The notes under the pieces were generated by a model that saw nothing but the letters and a program-made list of their open reading frames with translations, ran no database searches and was not told where the DNA came from. Shown in pieces: positions 1 through 11,294 of a stretch of DNA of 64,000 nt. Within the stretch, counting starts at the first letter, position 1. Every line of letters starts with the position of its first letter. The stretch comes from Gnomoniopsis sp. IMI 355080 (Eukaryota; Ascomycota; Sordariomycetes; Diaporthales; Gnomoniaceae), in assembly GCA_027946555.1 (NCBI GenBank), contig JAPEVC010000119.1, positions 49,049-113,048 on the forward strand. Reading direction: 5' to 3'. Both the position numbers and the translations under genes were made by a program.

Positions 1-1316
1 TTGGCTGAGTACGAGATGATGGCACTCATCCACAGAGACACCTAGGTGCGATGTGACCATCGAGGCGAATCACACCGCCTTTCAAACTCGACAACCACAG
101 ACTCTTACCGTCCGTCTGTCAACTGTTCAGTAGAATGCCATTGAGGCACTGGCGCGTGGTTTGAAGAAATAGTGTCGAAAGTCGAAAGAAGACAATGGCA
201 CTGTTCCACGGTCAGACTGAAAAAAAGCGTCGAGATTCGGTAAGGCGGTGGCATCGTGGAGGATTGCCAGGTGGACGAAGCATGGTAAGGTCTGTTATCA
301 AGTGACTGCACTCTACGGTCTGTTCCTCTTCAACTCCCTAGTAACCCACAGACGAGTGTCGTCGTTGCTCACATCACTTTGCGCTTGTCTTATGCAGTCC
401 TTTTTTCACCTCCTTCAGATCAGTCCGTCATTCTGCTGCACGATCGTCCTGTCGCCTATCCCATCGCGATCTAAGAGAAGCTGTTCGATCTTTACTCAGG
501 TAAGATAGTGATTGGGACTAGCGACCAGCCGGTCGCAATTCGGTCACAGAGAGTCACGCGGTTTGAGCCTGGACAGAACCACCAGCTCTCGTATACTGCC
601 GCAGTGTTACTCATGACTGCCATACTAACATCAAAAGAAATATTAGAACGGATCGCTTGTCCACGGCTCGCTACACTCAGACAGAAAGTCTCGATGCCAT
701 TATGACAATTGTTTGTTCCCTGATTCCCACATTGCACGTTCGTACATTGTCCTTGTGGCTTCAGCCGTGTGGCCAATACATACCTATGTATGTGTAGCAC
801 GTACATAAGTTTGGTGCCTTGGAATCTAGATAACACACAGGCATTTTGCCTGTCGAGTCTGTCCCAGGCCGTTGCTGGGTAGTGAGCCCGAGGACAGTTT
901 GTGGATATTCCGCTATTGAGCGCATAGTCGCGGTGCTATACGGGAAAGCGTATTAGTGATTCAGTTCTCCAAGTGGGTCCATAGAGCTCGAGATGCGACG
1001 CAAAGTGGGCCTTCTCGCGAGGCCGAGGGATCAGCTCGCGTCACATTGCCTTATTCGACACTACAACACCTCGGTGTCCACACATATAGCCCTGGGTCCA
1101 GGCAGCTGCCAAATACAATGGAGCACGTTAGACCTATTGAGTTGCGACGTCACTCTCTGCTGAGCCTGCTGAGCAATCCCATGGGCTGACAATTTTCCGA
1201 ACTTCGATTGCATGTATATTTCTCTATCACCAGCTCAACTTTTCTTCCTGCGTTGCTGCTACTGAGCCCTTCCTACCTCCCACCATAACTCAGCTCCATC
1301 GCACAAATCCTTCAAC
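1..1316. other. Gene-free left edge
   Basis: No convincing coding region is visible on either strand. The open frames are short, overlap on both strands and have no recognisable motif. One ACCTAGGT palindrome lies at 40-47. The last 100 bases are probably the 5' leader and promoter of the reductase that starts at 1317. Confidence 0.5.
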
Positions 1317-2520
1317 ATGGCATCCGAAACCATCTCCAGCAAGACACTTGTATACAAGCAGGTGCCTGTGGGTCCCATGAAGCCCAACGTGGACATGGTC
1401 CTCGAGGACCGTGAGGTGTCTCTCACGCCACCGCCCCGTGGCATGGTGGTCAAGACCTATACCATAGGCTTTGACCCGCACATGCGCGACCGCATGAAGG
1501 GACCAGATTTTCAGAGCTACGTGCCGGGCTATGTTCCCAACGAGCCGATGAACACCTTCGCCGTGGCCAAGGTGCTCAAGAGTGACCATCCTAGGTTCCA
1601 GGATGGGGACTTGATAGCGGGTGTACTGCCAATTGCGGAGTACGGCGTGATTCCGGACTGGGTAAGCTTCCAGGTGGTTGGGAGTGGATATTGTTATGAT
1701 AGCGCTGACAAGCGTTATATAGCTTATCGACGCCAAACCAATGGCTTCGTACATGATTTGGAAGATTGATAACAAGTACAACCTCGACTTGGGTGCCTTC
1801 GTTGGCCCCCTCGGTCTCGCGGGCCAGACCGCTTGGGTAAGGCCCAGACCTCACACTCCTTCTATCTACTCACGGATAGCCGTATTAACACCCCTCATCT
1901 AGAACTCCTTCTATGGCCTCGTCAAGCCTGAGAAAGGCAAGACTATCTGGGTCAACGCAGCCTCCAGCGCCGTGGGCGAAATAGTCATCCAGCTCGCCAA
2001 GAAGGAGGGAATGTACGTCATTGGCAGCGTCAGCTCGGATGATAAAGCAAAGTACGTCGTGGAGGATCTCGGCGCCGACGCGTGCTTCAACTACACGAAA
2101 GAGGCGTGCACCGACGCGCTCAAGAGGTTGGCCCCAGAGGGCCTGGACGTTGTGTACGAGAACGTCGGCGCAGAGCATTTTGAGGCCGCTATCGATAACA
2201 TTAAGTGGTTTGGACGCATCATCGTATGCGGTATGGTCGCGGCGTACAACAAGCCGCCGGAGGAGCAGTACCTCGTCAAGAACTTGTCGGATATCTTCCG
2301 GAAGCGTATCTTGATCCAAGGATTCATCTTCTGGGACCATGATATCTATGAGCCGAATATGGAGAAATTCTGGCAGGAAATGCCAAAGTGGCTTGCGGAT
2401 GGGTCCATCAAGACACGTACAACGCCATTTGAGGGCATGGAGAATGCGCAGGAGGCATTTTTGTCGCTATTCAACGGGAAGACGTTTGGAAAGGCTACGC
2501 TGAAGGTTGCTGAGCCGTGA
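1317..2520 (+). CDS. NADP-dependent alkenal reductase (MDR, PTGR1-like)
   Basis: Medium-chain dehydrogenase/reductase without zinc ligands, of the leukotriene B4 12-hydroxydehydrogenase/alkenal double-bond reductase type. Such enzymes use NADPH to reduce the C=C bond of alpha,beta-unsaturated aldehydes and ketones in the cytosol. Three exons (1317-1661, 1723-1836, 1903-2520) join in frame to 358 residues, the usual family length. The N-terminal GroES-like part carries the family phrase DPHMRDRM. The Rossmann part has WVNAASSAVGEI, where family members have a AxGxVG-type turn, followed by VYENVGAEHFEAAI and the conserved C-terminal FGKATLKV. The glycine-rich turn reads ASSAVG rather than AAGAVG, a mild departure. 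The start is the first ATG after a pyrimidine-rich leader. The exact substrate cannot be read from sequence. Confidence 0.9.
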
Positions 2521-3691
2521 GGGATGCGTTGTTAGTTGGTGGCATCCTGAGTGCCTAGCTTGTGAATCTCTCGTAATGTTACGACAGGAAGTCCAAGTAT
2601 ATCGCAATGATACAGAAGTAGCCAATCATAAAAAGCAATGAAAAATATGTTGCTCAATCAACAGGATCTGAATTATGCGCTCACGGACGGCGCAGGATCC
2701 GAACTGGGACAAATCACAGCCGTGCTACTCTCGATAAGCGGCGTGTTGCGGCCCGGATGGTTGTTTTCAATTGCGTTGCCGCCCGTGGTGTTTGTCCACT
2801 TTTTTGGTGGTGTGGGTGAACACAACCTCTCACATCTGCCCGCCACGTTCACCTGTATGTGGAACTGCCTGCTAATAGAAGCAGTCGAAAGTAAATCACA
2901 CCCGATATTTTTCCCGCCTCAGGGGCAAGACGAGGGCCTTGCGACCCTGTGGGCGTTTGAGGTTATCGCCGTTTTGTGGGACTTTCCAAAATAGGTCGTG
3001 TTCCCGGATATCGGTCCTACGATCCTGAGGTCTTCCAAGGTCTAGCAAGTAACTTTCTGCTAGTACTCATAGCCCTGGAGGTCAAAAGTGAACGGGTGAC
3101 AAAAGCAGGCTAGATCATCATCGAATGTTTGAATTCCTGCCGATCATATTGCACAGGTATCTAGCTGTCCATTCGTGGTCGTGCGTGGTCAAGAAGTGTA
3201 GAGGATAGGAAATATGTGATCCATTCCATGCTAAAGAAATTTTCCCAGCATGTCCACGGGTGGATGTCAATGGCGAGTGATGCGTCGTCTTGTACCACGG
3301 CGTTCCAAAGCCGATGACATTCATCTAAGAGATTCATGGATGTTGGCAAAGATGGTATCAGCAGCGCGTGCGGCGTGGTCGCTTGCTCAGTGAGGTTCTT
3401 TGAAGACGAAAGTCCTCGTCCCAGCACTGAAAACCAATTGCGCTTGGAGTATTGTAAGAGCCTCACCAGCTTCCTGTTTGAGACAGATTTCCTACAAGCA
3501 AAAGGGTTCTCCACAAGGTCTTAACAGTTCGGGCTACCTACCCAGCATCTTCGATTTGTATATACGAGGGCACATCCTCGAGCAAAGTTGAATATGAAAA
3601 ACACAAGTTCCAATATTTGATCCTTGATTGAAGCTTTGAATTATGAAGAGAATTAGAATTTTAGAATAAAGAAGTCATACGGGAGGCTTTG
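2521..3691. other. Intergenic, no gene seen
   Basis: 3' flanks of two convergent genes. A 118-codon open frame at 2638-2994 (+) has no family motif and no splice context, and I do not call it. The 3120-3520 stretch is open on both strands but without coding character. Confidence 0.45.
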
Positions 3692-4981
3692 CTAAGAAGC
3701 TTTCCATTTCTCCCCAGAGATCATGGGGTCGATCATTTCGATCAGATATGACTTCCCCTTGGCCATCTTGACAAGCCAACTCGGCGCCTGCCAGCCAAAT
3801 AGTTGCCCTACTCCACCTTGGGTGCCGATCGGTACCAACACAGTATCCTTCATCGGCTTAAACTCCTTCTGCTTCAGCACTCCAGTCGATCCGGCACCCA
3901 TGCCAGGCAACACGGCCAACAGTGATCGCAGAAATCCAGGCTTTTCTGCCTTCACAACTAGCTGATACTGTGCGGCAATATCTACGCCAATGGACGAGCA
4001 CACGGTTGGCACCATCGCATCGAGCTCGAAGATCGTGTTCTTGCTCCCTGCTACGATATCTCCCAGGGCGTAGATGCCGCTAGCAGTTGCGTCTTTGTTC
4101 TCGCTACCCCGAACGCGAAAGTAAGCATCCTTGGTTATCAAACGTCCGGTCTCGTCCAGCCAATCTTTAGGGAGGAACTGAGAGTTGGGCGCGCCGCCTG
4201 TGGCGTCGATGTACATGTCCGCGGTGTGTGTACTGCCATCCGTGAGCGGGACTTGCGCGCTCTCCAACTTGGATCGTTCGTTGAAGCTCCTTTCCACGCG
4301 GACGTTATGCACAACAGTTACACCTAGCTTCTGTTCAAGGTATGACTGGGCTTTGGTGCTGGTGTCATGCTTAAAATGAGGAAGCAGTCGAGAACCGCCG
4401 GAGAGCAGCGTAATCTTGGCTTGATGGTGAGCAGAAGCGATTTCTCCCGCTGTCTCGACACCCACGGGACCTCCACCCGCAATCAATATGGTCTTGGACT
4501 TGGGCAGCGAGGCTTGCACTGCCTTGAAGGCTTCTGAAGTGAGTTTCTCATCTCTATGTAGAGTCCATAAGGCCGACGGGGACGTAGTTCCTGTCGAGAT
4601 GATGAGGGAGTCGTACGCGATGGTTTGCTCCTGTGCTTCCGCGCCTGTGGATGCTACGGTGACCGAACGCGCTGAAGGATCAATGCCGGTTGCTGATGCC
4701 TGCACGAGTTTGAAGTGGCTAGCAGGATATTGCTTGAAGGCATCAGAGAGCGGCCTCCACAACTTGCTTTCAGCTAGCAGATTTGGCTGGATAGAGGCAC
4801 GCGGGCTTGCTGGCTTGAAGAAAAGCTGAGTGTTGGGGGTCACCAGAGTAATGTGGAACACTCGTGTCTTGTCGAGCTGCTCAAGGGCTGGGATGACATG
4901 GCGGAGAAGGTAATGAGCAGCTCCCAATCCGCCAAAGTTTCCGCCCAAAAGGACGATCTCGTGGGATTTGTTGCTCGCCAT
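3692..4981 (-). CDS. AIF/FSP1-like FAD-dependent NAD(P)H oxidoreductase
   Basis: Single-exon pyridine-nucleotide-disulfide oxidoreductase of 429 residues, of the AIFM2/AMID (FSP1) class. Animal members reduce quinones with NAD(P)H and act at membranes, and fungal members are annotated as AMID-like mitochondrial oxidoreductases. The FAD site near the N-terminus is VLLGGNFGGLGAAHYL (about residues 10-25). The NAD(P) site is ILIAGGGPVGVETAGEIA near the middle. The flavin-contact motif YALGDI follows an ATGG motif in the last third. There is no CxxxxC redox disulfide, as expected for this class. It ends with the typical fungal tail GEKWKAS. No mitochondrial presequence is obvious, because the Rossmann fold begins almost at once. 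It runs head-to-head with the terpene cyclase, with about 850 bp between the starts. A pathway link is possible but unproven. Confidence 0.9.
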   Translation of the reverse strand: MASNKSHEIVLLGGNFGGLGAAHYLLRHVIPALEQLDKTRVFHITLVTPNTQLFFKPASPRASIQPNLLAESKLWRPLSDAFKQYPASHFKLVQASATGIDPSARSVTVASTGAEAQEQTIAYDSLIISTGTTSPSALWTLHRDEKLTSEAFKAVQASLPKSKTILIAGGGPVGVETAGEIASAHHQAKITLLSGGSRLLPHFKHDTSTKAQSYLEQKLGVTVVHNVRVERSFNERSKLESAQVPLTDGSTHTADMYIDATGGAPNSQFLPKDWLDETGRLITKDAYFRVRGSENKDATASGIYALGDIVAGSKNTIFELDAMVPTVCSSIGVDIAAQYQLVVKAEKPGFLRSLLAVLPGMGAGSTGVLKQKEFKPMKDTVLVPIGTQGGVGQLFGWQAPSWLVKMAKGKSYLIEMIDPMISGEKWKAS

Positions 4982-5831
4982 TGTAAGTTTAGAAGGACAA
5001 AGTTATGCCAGAGGAAGAAGTTAAGAGGCGTGGAGCTGTTGGTACAGTCCTTATGCATTCTCCCGGGACCTCGGGAGCTTCCAGCACACCCGAGCTTCCC
5101 AACTCTCATGTTACACGACATATAGACTTATTGCTGACAACATGATTATTGGGTCTCGACTCTCGCGCCATGACCCTGGACAGGATTGCATTCGGGTGAC
5201 ATTTCTGCATTGGAAAATCCACGAAAATACCGTAAGCTTACCAATGTTACCAAGCTGACTGGAATGTACCTAGTTTGGCTGAGACAATCGTACAGTACTT
5301 TCGTGCTCGCTTGTGCATCTAGCGCACCATCGTTCAACCTTATGTAACGGTGCGGCACATGCTGCACGATTTCGTTAGTGAGGATTAGGATTGCATGAGA
5401 TTTCAGTACTGAATTATGAGCAATCCATTCTCTATTTTCCAATAGATTGATCCCAAGACATCAATCCTACCACACCTATGATCCCACAAGCTAATGGCTT
5501 ACCGTATGTGGATGCAGCTCTTACTGTGCTCTGCAATCCTCTTAAGTGCTCAATTCACACTGGCTTACATTCGTCATTTGGAATGCAACTTAGGTAGCCC
5601 TCTCCTTCTACGACCTCTTCCAGGATCATCATATAAACCTCAACCCAAGCTTTACTCCTGCCGAATGGTACACATTGCCCGTCTCGCAAGTAAATTGCCC
5701 AGTAAAGAGCATCTCGCTCCCAACTTAGAAATATCTGGTGGCAGAATCAATAGTGAATCCTGTGAAGCTTCACAACCTGTTGTTCCTCTCCCACACTTCT
5801 TTTCAATTGTTTTACACATCGGCATAGAATC
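4982..5831. other. Divergent intergenic region
   Basis: Separates the AIF-like gene (-) from the terpene cyclase (+). It probably holds both promoters. A 122-codon frame from 5494 begins like a signal peptide but runs into the terpene cyclase start in another frame and has no other support. Confidence 0.5.
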
Positions 5832-6749
5832 ATGGACTTCTCGAATTTCCACCTGCCACTGAACAAAGTAGACCAGGCAAACCAACCATCATTAGCATAC
5901 CTCTGGGTGCAAGATGGTTGTATACTTCTAACCGGGACCCTATGGACCATTGCCTACGTGCTTTACATCGTCCAAGGATTTCGGGATAGATCGTATGGAA
6001 TGCCGATAGTGGCCTTGTGGGTGCCCTCCCTTTTTCCTTTCCTTTTGTTTTCTGTGCAAGTTCCTGCAACAGATTCACGTTGACTAATGCTTCACAGGTG
6101 TGCAAATATTGGCTGGGAACTGATATACGGCGTATTTTATCCCCTTTCGTACGCAGAAACACTGACCTTTGTTCCTTGGTTTCTCATCGACCTGGTCATT
6201 GTCTACACAACTCTCAAATATGGCCCCGACAACTGGAAACAATCCCCTCTAGTGGCAAAGAACATACTTCCCATTCTCTCTCTTGGCTCCTTGTTGTCAG
6301 TTACAATGCACTGGGCTTTTATTGCGACGAGTATCTCGGTTGATGAGGCTGCATTCTGGTCGGGCTTCGCCTGTCAACTCATGCTCGGGTCATCATCAGT
6401 AGCGCAGCTAATGTCGAGGAACAACACTCGTGGCCACTCGTGGACTATATGGTAAGTCAACAGCGGGTTGTGGATGTGATCGTGAGCTCTCGGTTATGAG
6501 ATGTTGTTGATACGTTCTCGATTCCCAATGTGTACTGACAAGACGAACGCTAGGTTATGTCGATGGATCGGATCTTTGTCGGCCATCATGATGTTCTCTT
6601 GGAGGTATTGGCACTATCCAAAGGATTATCCGTCAGTTGGCTCTCCATTCGCGATCTTCGTATTTCTATGCGTCGAACTCGCCGATATAATGTATGCATT
6701 CGTATTCGCAAGAGTCAATTACGAAAGAGGTCGGGTAAAGGTGCAGTAG
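5832..6749 (+). CDS. Membrane terpene cyclase, Pyr4/PaxB family
   Basis: Integral-membrane terpene cyclase of the fungal meroterpenoid/indole-diterpene type. Relatives such as Pyr4, AusL, Trt1 and PaxB protonate an (often epoxidised) prenyl chain on an aromatic acceptor and fold it into rings. Exons 5832-6016, 6098-6451 and 6554-6749 give 244 residues, the family length (about 240-245). About seven hydrophobic segments are visible. The family phrases GMPIVALCANIGWELIYG (residues 56-73), a GP-N-W-SPLV stretch around 104-114 and TRGHSWTIW (172-180) are all present. Glu69 in the WE motif and Asp224 in ELADI sit exactly six residues later than Glu63 and Asp218, recalled as the essential acid pair of Pyr4. 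The enzyme therefore looks intact. The UbiA prenyltransferase about 5 kb away is the expected upstream partner. Confidence 0.92.
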
Positions 6750-7577
6750 AGTATATAGGTTGATTGCCGATTTGTCTAGTCTTAGATATACTAGATATTA
6801 CAGGAGGGGCTTCCTTACAGAAGTCATTACTCGATCTATCTGTCTACCTAGTACTTGAACACTTGGTGGGAATAAAGGGGCTAGAATGGTTTGTCGAATA
6901 ACTTCTGATATACGCTCATGGGGCTGTTTGCAAGGTTCGTAACCCAATATGTATGTGTCACTTGTCAATGTCTTTTTGTTTTCAATGAACAGTCTGCGCA
7001 GGCAGTATAGATAGTTTCTCGCTTCCTTTGGTCTCTGTCCCTGAATGAAAAGTGGGACATCCAGGTCGAAGTCATGATCCAAACTCTCCCGGCCAATGTC
7101 TTTGTGTTCCTAGGTGCTGGATCCCGCTACCTAGGTACGAAGAGAAAGGTACAGGGAATAAAGAGCTCTTGCCTTGATAAATTCTTGCCCAGGTAGAGAC
7201 GAGTGACATACAAAGCTTCGAGTGTCTCTACCACTTCGAAAAGACTTCAAAAATGGCTGCTACGATGTCCCAGTTACCTTTCACGCACTTCATATCCTCG
7301 AGAACCGACATAGCGTCAGTACCTAGGTACTTAGAAATAATGGTGGCCTTATTCTGAGATTTGAGCCAATCTGAGTTGGATCACACTATGTCTGTATTCT
7401 ATCCAGGTACACTTTCGGAAGAAGCCCCCCCCCCCACCGCCCGTAGCCCCATATTATTGACTAGACACCCTCGAAAGCCTGCAATTTGTGAAGGTGCTCA
7501 TAGTTCTCATTATTCACAATCCTTTAAGATTGTCAACTTTGTGTCCGCTATCTTGTCAACTTAGACATTCCCATTTC
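6750..7577. other. Intergenic, palindromes and C-run
   Basis: 3' flanks of two convergent genes, with no gene seen. It contains ACCTAGGT palindromes at about 7129 and 7321, a related CCTAGGTG at about 7109 and an 11-base C run at 7425-7435. Confidence 0.5.
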
Positions 7578-9176
7578 TCAAGCGAGCTGATTCTGAGTGG
7601 AAAACTCCCTTTGAACTGCGATCCCATGAGGTGGATGCATTGGTTGCAAGGGAACCACCCATGTCTCAGCCATAGTGGCTTTCGCATGGTGACCGATAGC
7701 CTTCCGGCTGTCTACTAGATTCAGTGTGTCGTCTCCGGACCAAGGAGCGAGCGTCGCCTGAGAGTCCTTGGTGTCATGGGTGCGCCAGTAGAGAGCTTTC
7801 CGGAGTGACGATCCAATATCGGCAAACCTCATATTGACAAGCAATGGTCGCATAGTTGGAAGACAAGCGCTTATGACACCGACATTAGCTTCACTGAAAT
7901 TGAAGTCATTAGCATTCGTATGGGGTTCAAAGGAGTGATGATACGACAAGGGCTTGCACTTATTGTACCAGCTATTTAATAGAAAAGGACAAGGGACGAG
8001 AATCTCTTACATCACAGTCCAGTAGACGGCTGGAGCTCGGCTATCTGGCATTGATGGTAAATATCTCAATAAAACGTTCCAATACTTTTTCGTAAGTTTT
8101 GGGCTCTCACTCACAAGTATAGTCAAGGTCAGTATTTGTTGATAAGACACCAGGAGCGGACAAGACTGTGCGCGCGATGCCAGCCCCAACCACAAAAGAG
8201 CCGAGCATGAAAACGGCACCGAGTTGGGACTTTCGCGCTCTAGACATCTGGAGCTTCCATATCTGGGGCCATGGCATGGCCAATACAATCACTAGTCCAT
8301 CACTTTAGTGTCTTCACTTATACACGAGCCTCTTGCGACAGAACATGTGAGTTGGCCTACCATCGGTGAAGATGTCTGTAAGTACAACGCCCCAGAAGAT
8401 CTTAGCAATACTGAGACACTTGGTAGAGCCTCCAGGCACCGAGCGCCAGTTTGATTCGATAGGCAAACAATTCACTGCAGTATGAGTTAATGAGCGCCCA
8501 AGAAAAGAATCGGGGAAAGGTCAGAATCATAAGCTTTGCACATACATAGATTGACAAGAAAGCAGGCCACAGTCCATCCGATTATCAAGACAATCAATAC
8601 CCATGCTGAAAGACGGAATGGTCTGGAGGTAAAGATCTTTTTGTAGAAGAAGAGCACACTCAGTTTCGTCAGACCGACTGCTGGAATGCAAATGAATTGC
8701 AGGACCCAAAAAGCCTGTCACATGCAAGTGTCTGTCAGAACAACAGAATCATGCCATTTGTTCTTGAGTGCAACTTGCCTGGCTTAACGGTATGAACTGT
8801 TCCGGATGCACAGGAATACCTCCTGGACCGAGTTGCAGATGGTCGCCTAGACCACCCATGTAGACAGCTACATGGAATCAGCAAAATTCAGATATCACGA
8901 TTGTTCGGTGCCAAAGGAGACTCAATTAACGTACCTGCCAAGGTTGTTGCTGACAGGCCATAGCAGAAGATCTATCCAGGGAATTAACTTGACACAATTC
9001 AGAAAGAGCAACTATCCTAGGAACATGCTCACCAGAGCCCCGATCACCAAGTAATCGTCCAGTTCCAAACGAGCCTTCTTCAGGCGACGGGCGTGAAGAC
9101 GAAGAGCAATTGCAAGAGTTGAGATAATTGGCAGAGAGATCGACACGCCCACGACAGTGGGCTTGCGGGATGACAT
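7578..9176 (-). CDS. PTH11-like rhodopsin-domain integral membrane protein
   Basis: Fungal seven-helix membrane protein of the rhodopsin-domain family found in PTH11-like candidate GPCRs. Eight exons (9176-9033, 8971-8935, 8867-8779, 8714-8546, 8474-8361, 8291-8115, 8044-8011, 7893-7578) join in frame to 359 residues. Family marks in order are the LELDDYLVIGAL segment after helix 1, an extracellular glycine-rich loop, the VGLTKLSVLFFYKKIF segment, a NWRSVPG-KC loop with its cysteine, the VIVLAMPWPQIWKLQM segment, and the late EANVGVISACLPTMRPLL motif. No N-terminal CFEM domain is present. The third intron (8778-8715) has a GC donor (GCAAGT); a GT alternative breaks the frame. Its cytosolic tail of about 85 residues is polar. 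It lies between the terpene cyclase and the prenyltransferase. The ligand is unknown. Confidence 0.85.
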
Positions 9177-9930
9177 TGTAGGCAATTTTGGATCACCTCA
9201 ATTCAATCAAGGTCCCCATTTCATTCGGACACTTCACTGGACATATATGCAGGAGAACTTCCAGGTTACTCTAAAATCAGAGTTCAGACTAGCATCAATG
9301 ATGCTTATTTTCTAGTTCCAGTAAGGTCCAACAGCTGCCGTTGGTCCTTGACAAAATTGCATTCCAGGTACAGTACATGTTAGGAGTCGGTCTCAGATGT
9401 ACTTGGTACGTGAAGCCCTGATTTGGAGACCTGAGTCACCAGCGTCGATCCACGTGTGGCGACAGATGGCGGTATGATCTATCCCAGCCGCCGGTGGCAC
9501 AGCATGGATTGCGACAAGGTCAATATCTCGAGCTCCGCTGCTCTAGGGCTGTCGGACTTGAGCTACAAGCCTCTTGCTGACATGCAGTCATCATGCTGCA
9601 TGGCAGGGGGTTACATACCACTCTAGGATATATGCAGAATTCTTTGAATAAGCAGCCTCAAATTTCCTGGTCAGCTCGTCTTAGTCATGTCAGCGCAGCC
9701 TGAAACGGTAACTTGGACCGTGTCTAGTTTCTTCCCGCTTCAACGGCATGCAAAATACTGACAATTCTTCTACTTAACAACCTGATCCGGCCCCCCCTCC
9801 GCCAGCTTACTGTATCGCCAAAGCACAGAAAAGAGTATCAATACCGCATTATTGATCCTTCATCATCTCCCTCGACCCCCAATAATTCATTGGTCTCCAG
9901 GTGTCTACGAGTGGTGCAGGTCGAAGTGTC
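9177..9930. other. Divergent intergenic region
   Basis: Shared upstream region of the rhodopsin-domain gene (-) and the GNAT gene (+). No gene is visible. A pyrimidine-rich stretch precedes the GNAT start. Confidence 0.5.
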
Positions 9931-10669
9931 ATGGCTTCGTCAATCACCCAAGCGCGTCTAGACGACCTACCAGCCCTGGCTGAAATCAATAGGGCGGCAT
10001 ACTACCGCGAGACAATAGCGCAATTCGCCTTCAAAGACTGGCCGGACAAGGAAAACATGTTCGAGTTTTTCAAAGCTAGACTTGCCGAACGCTTCTCCCA
10101 CACCAACTCTCAGGTCTTCAAGGCCACTGACACGACTACTGGCGCTGTGTCGGGATTCATCTGCTTGACACTTGAAGGAGCCGGAAAGGAGCAAGTGGGT
10201 GTGGCAGCTCAGGAACCATCCCCGGGCGCGACCCCTACAGCCAAGGTGATGCAGCAACTACCATCCTACTTCAACCGGGAGTTCGTCGTCAAGACTGGCG
10301 CCGAAGTGGAACAAATGAAAAGCCTAATGGACGGCGAAGAGCATTACTGTAAGCGCCTTCACGAATCATCCCTGGAGCTATCATGCAAGTTGGTACCTAG
10401 CTGATAATCCTCCAGATTTGTCGGCATTTGCCGTGGATCCACGTTATCAGGGGAAAGGAATTGGTAGTCAGCTTATGAAGCATTGTCTTGATATCGTTGA
10501 TCAATCCTCCCTTCGTACATGGCTTATCGCGTTCCCTGGATCACACAGCCTATACCTGCGATTTGGCTTCAAGGATGTCGAGTATCGAGACGTCGACCTG
10601 AATGCCTGGGACAACGGCAGGCTCCGGGGCTATGGGATCTATCGCCAATACGCGATGGTCCGAGGGTGA
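9931..10669 (+). CDS. GNAT-family N-acetyltransferase
   Basis: Acetyl-CoA-dependent acyltransferase of the GNAT superfamily. Two exons (9931-10348 and 10416-10669) give 223 residues. Motif A, the acetyl-CoA pyrophosphate loop, is clear in the second exon as AVDPRYQGKGIGSQL. The following strands end with LYLRFGFKDVE, typical of motif B. The N-terminus ITQARLDDLPALAEINRAAY matches the beta1-alpha1 start of fungal GNAT proteins. The ATG at 9931 was chosen because upstream in-frame codons contain no ATG. The acceptor could be a small molecule or a protein. Its place inside the terpene cyclase/prenyltransferase locus allows an acetyl-tailoring or self-protection role, but this is inference. Confidence 0.88.
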
Positions 10670-11294
10670 CCCCAGATGATACCCAGTCTGAAGGATTTCG
10701 AGCCTAATACCACTAGTTGCACATAAGTTTGGCTTGGAAACGACGTGGGAAATCGGACTATCTGACCTTGGCGCAGTCAGCTTACTAAATGACAGTCTCC
10801 TTGGCCCCATTACGCATCGTGGACAAAATGGCGCCGAGAAATTCAACTAGACGAGTTTCGTATCCCATTACATAGATATTTCTACTTTGCAGGTATTTCA
10901 AGTCGTAGGTGACACAGGCTTTTGAAGCTTTGAGAAGCTTCCCGTTCTCCAACACATGTTATTATGCATCATGCGATCAAGAGCTCCCAGTCCTTCATTG
11001 GTACCTAGTATCGATTGACGAGAATTATACGAGTAGAGTAGTTTGAACTAGTGGCTGACATGGATTTATGGACTGCCTGATCTAGATAGCGCAGTCCCTC
11101 ACGCCTCGGCTGAATGCGATCTCACATTGGCTTTCCAAAATTCTAATGTTGTTCCACGAACTTGCAGTCTCTCAAATCCACCCAGTCCTAGAATGTAGAC
11201 GATGCCTGTACTCATGTCAAGCACCACATCAACGTGATGCAAAGAAAAGCAGTCTACTCAATCCCCCATGTCTGCGGCTGATGAAGGATGCCTT
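10670..11294. other. Convergent intergenic region, no gene seen
   Basis: 3' flanks of the GNAT gene (+) and the prenyltransferase gene (-). Open frames are short and without motif. Confidence 0.5.

Noticed and set aside
2638..2994. 118-codon open frame (+) between the reductase and the AIF-like gene
   Set aside because: It has no motif and no splice support, and it lies in a 3' flank; length alone is not enough.
5494..5862. 122-codon frame starting with a signal-peptide-like segment
   Set aside because: It overlaps the well-supported terpene cyclase start in another frame and shows no conserved part.
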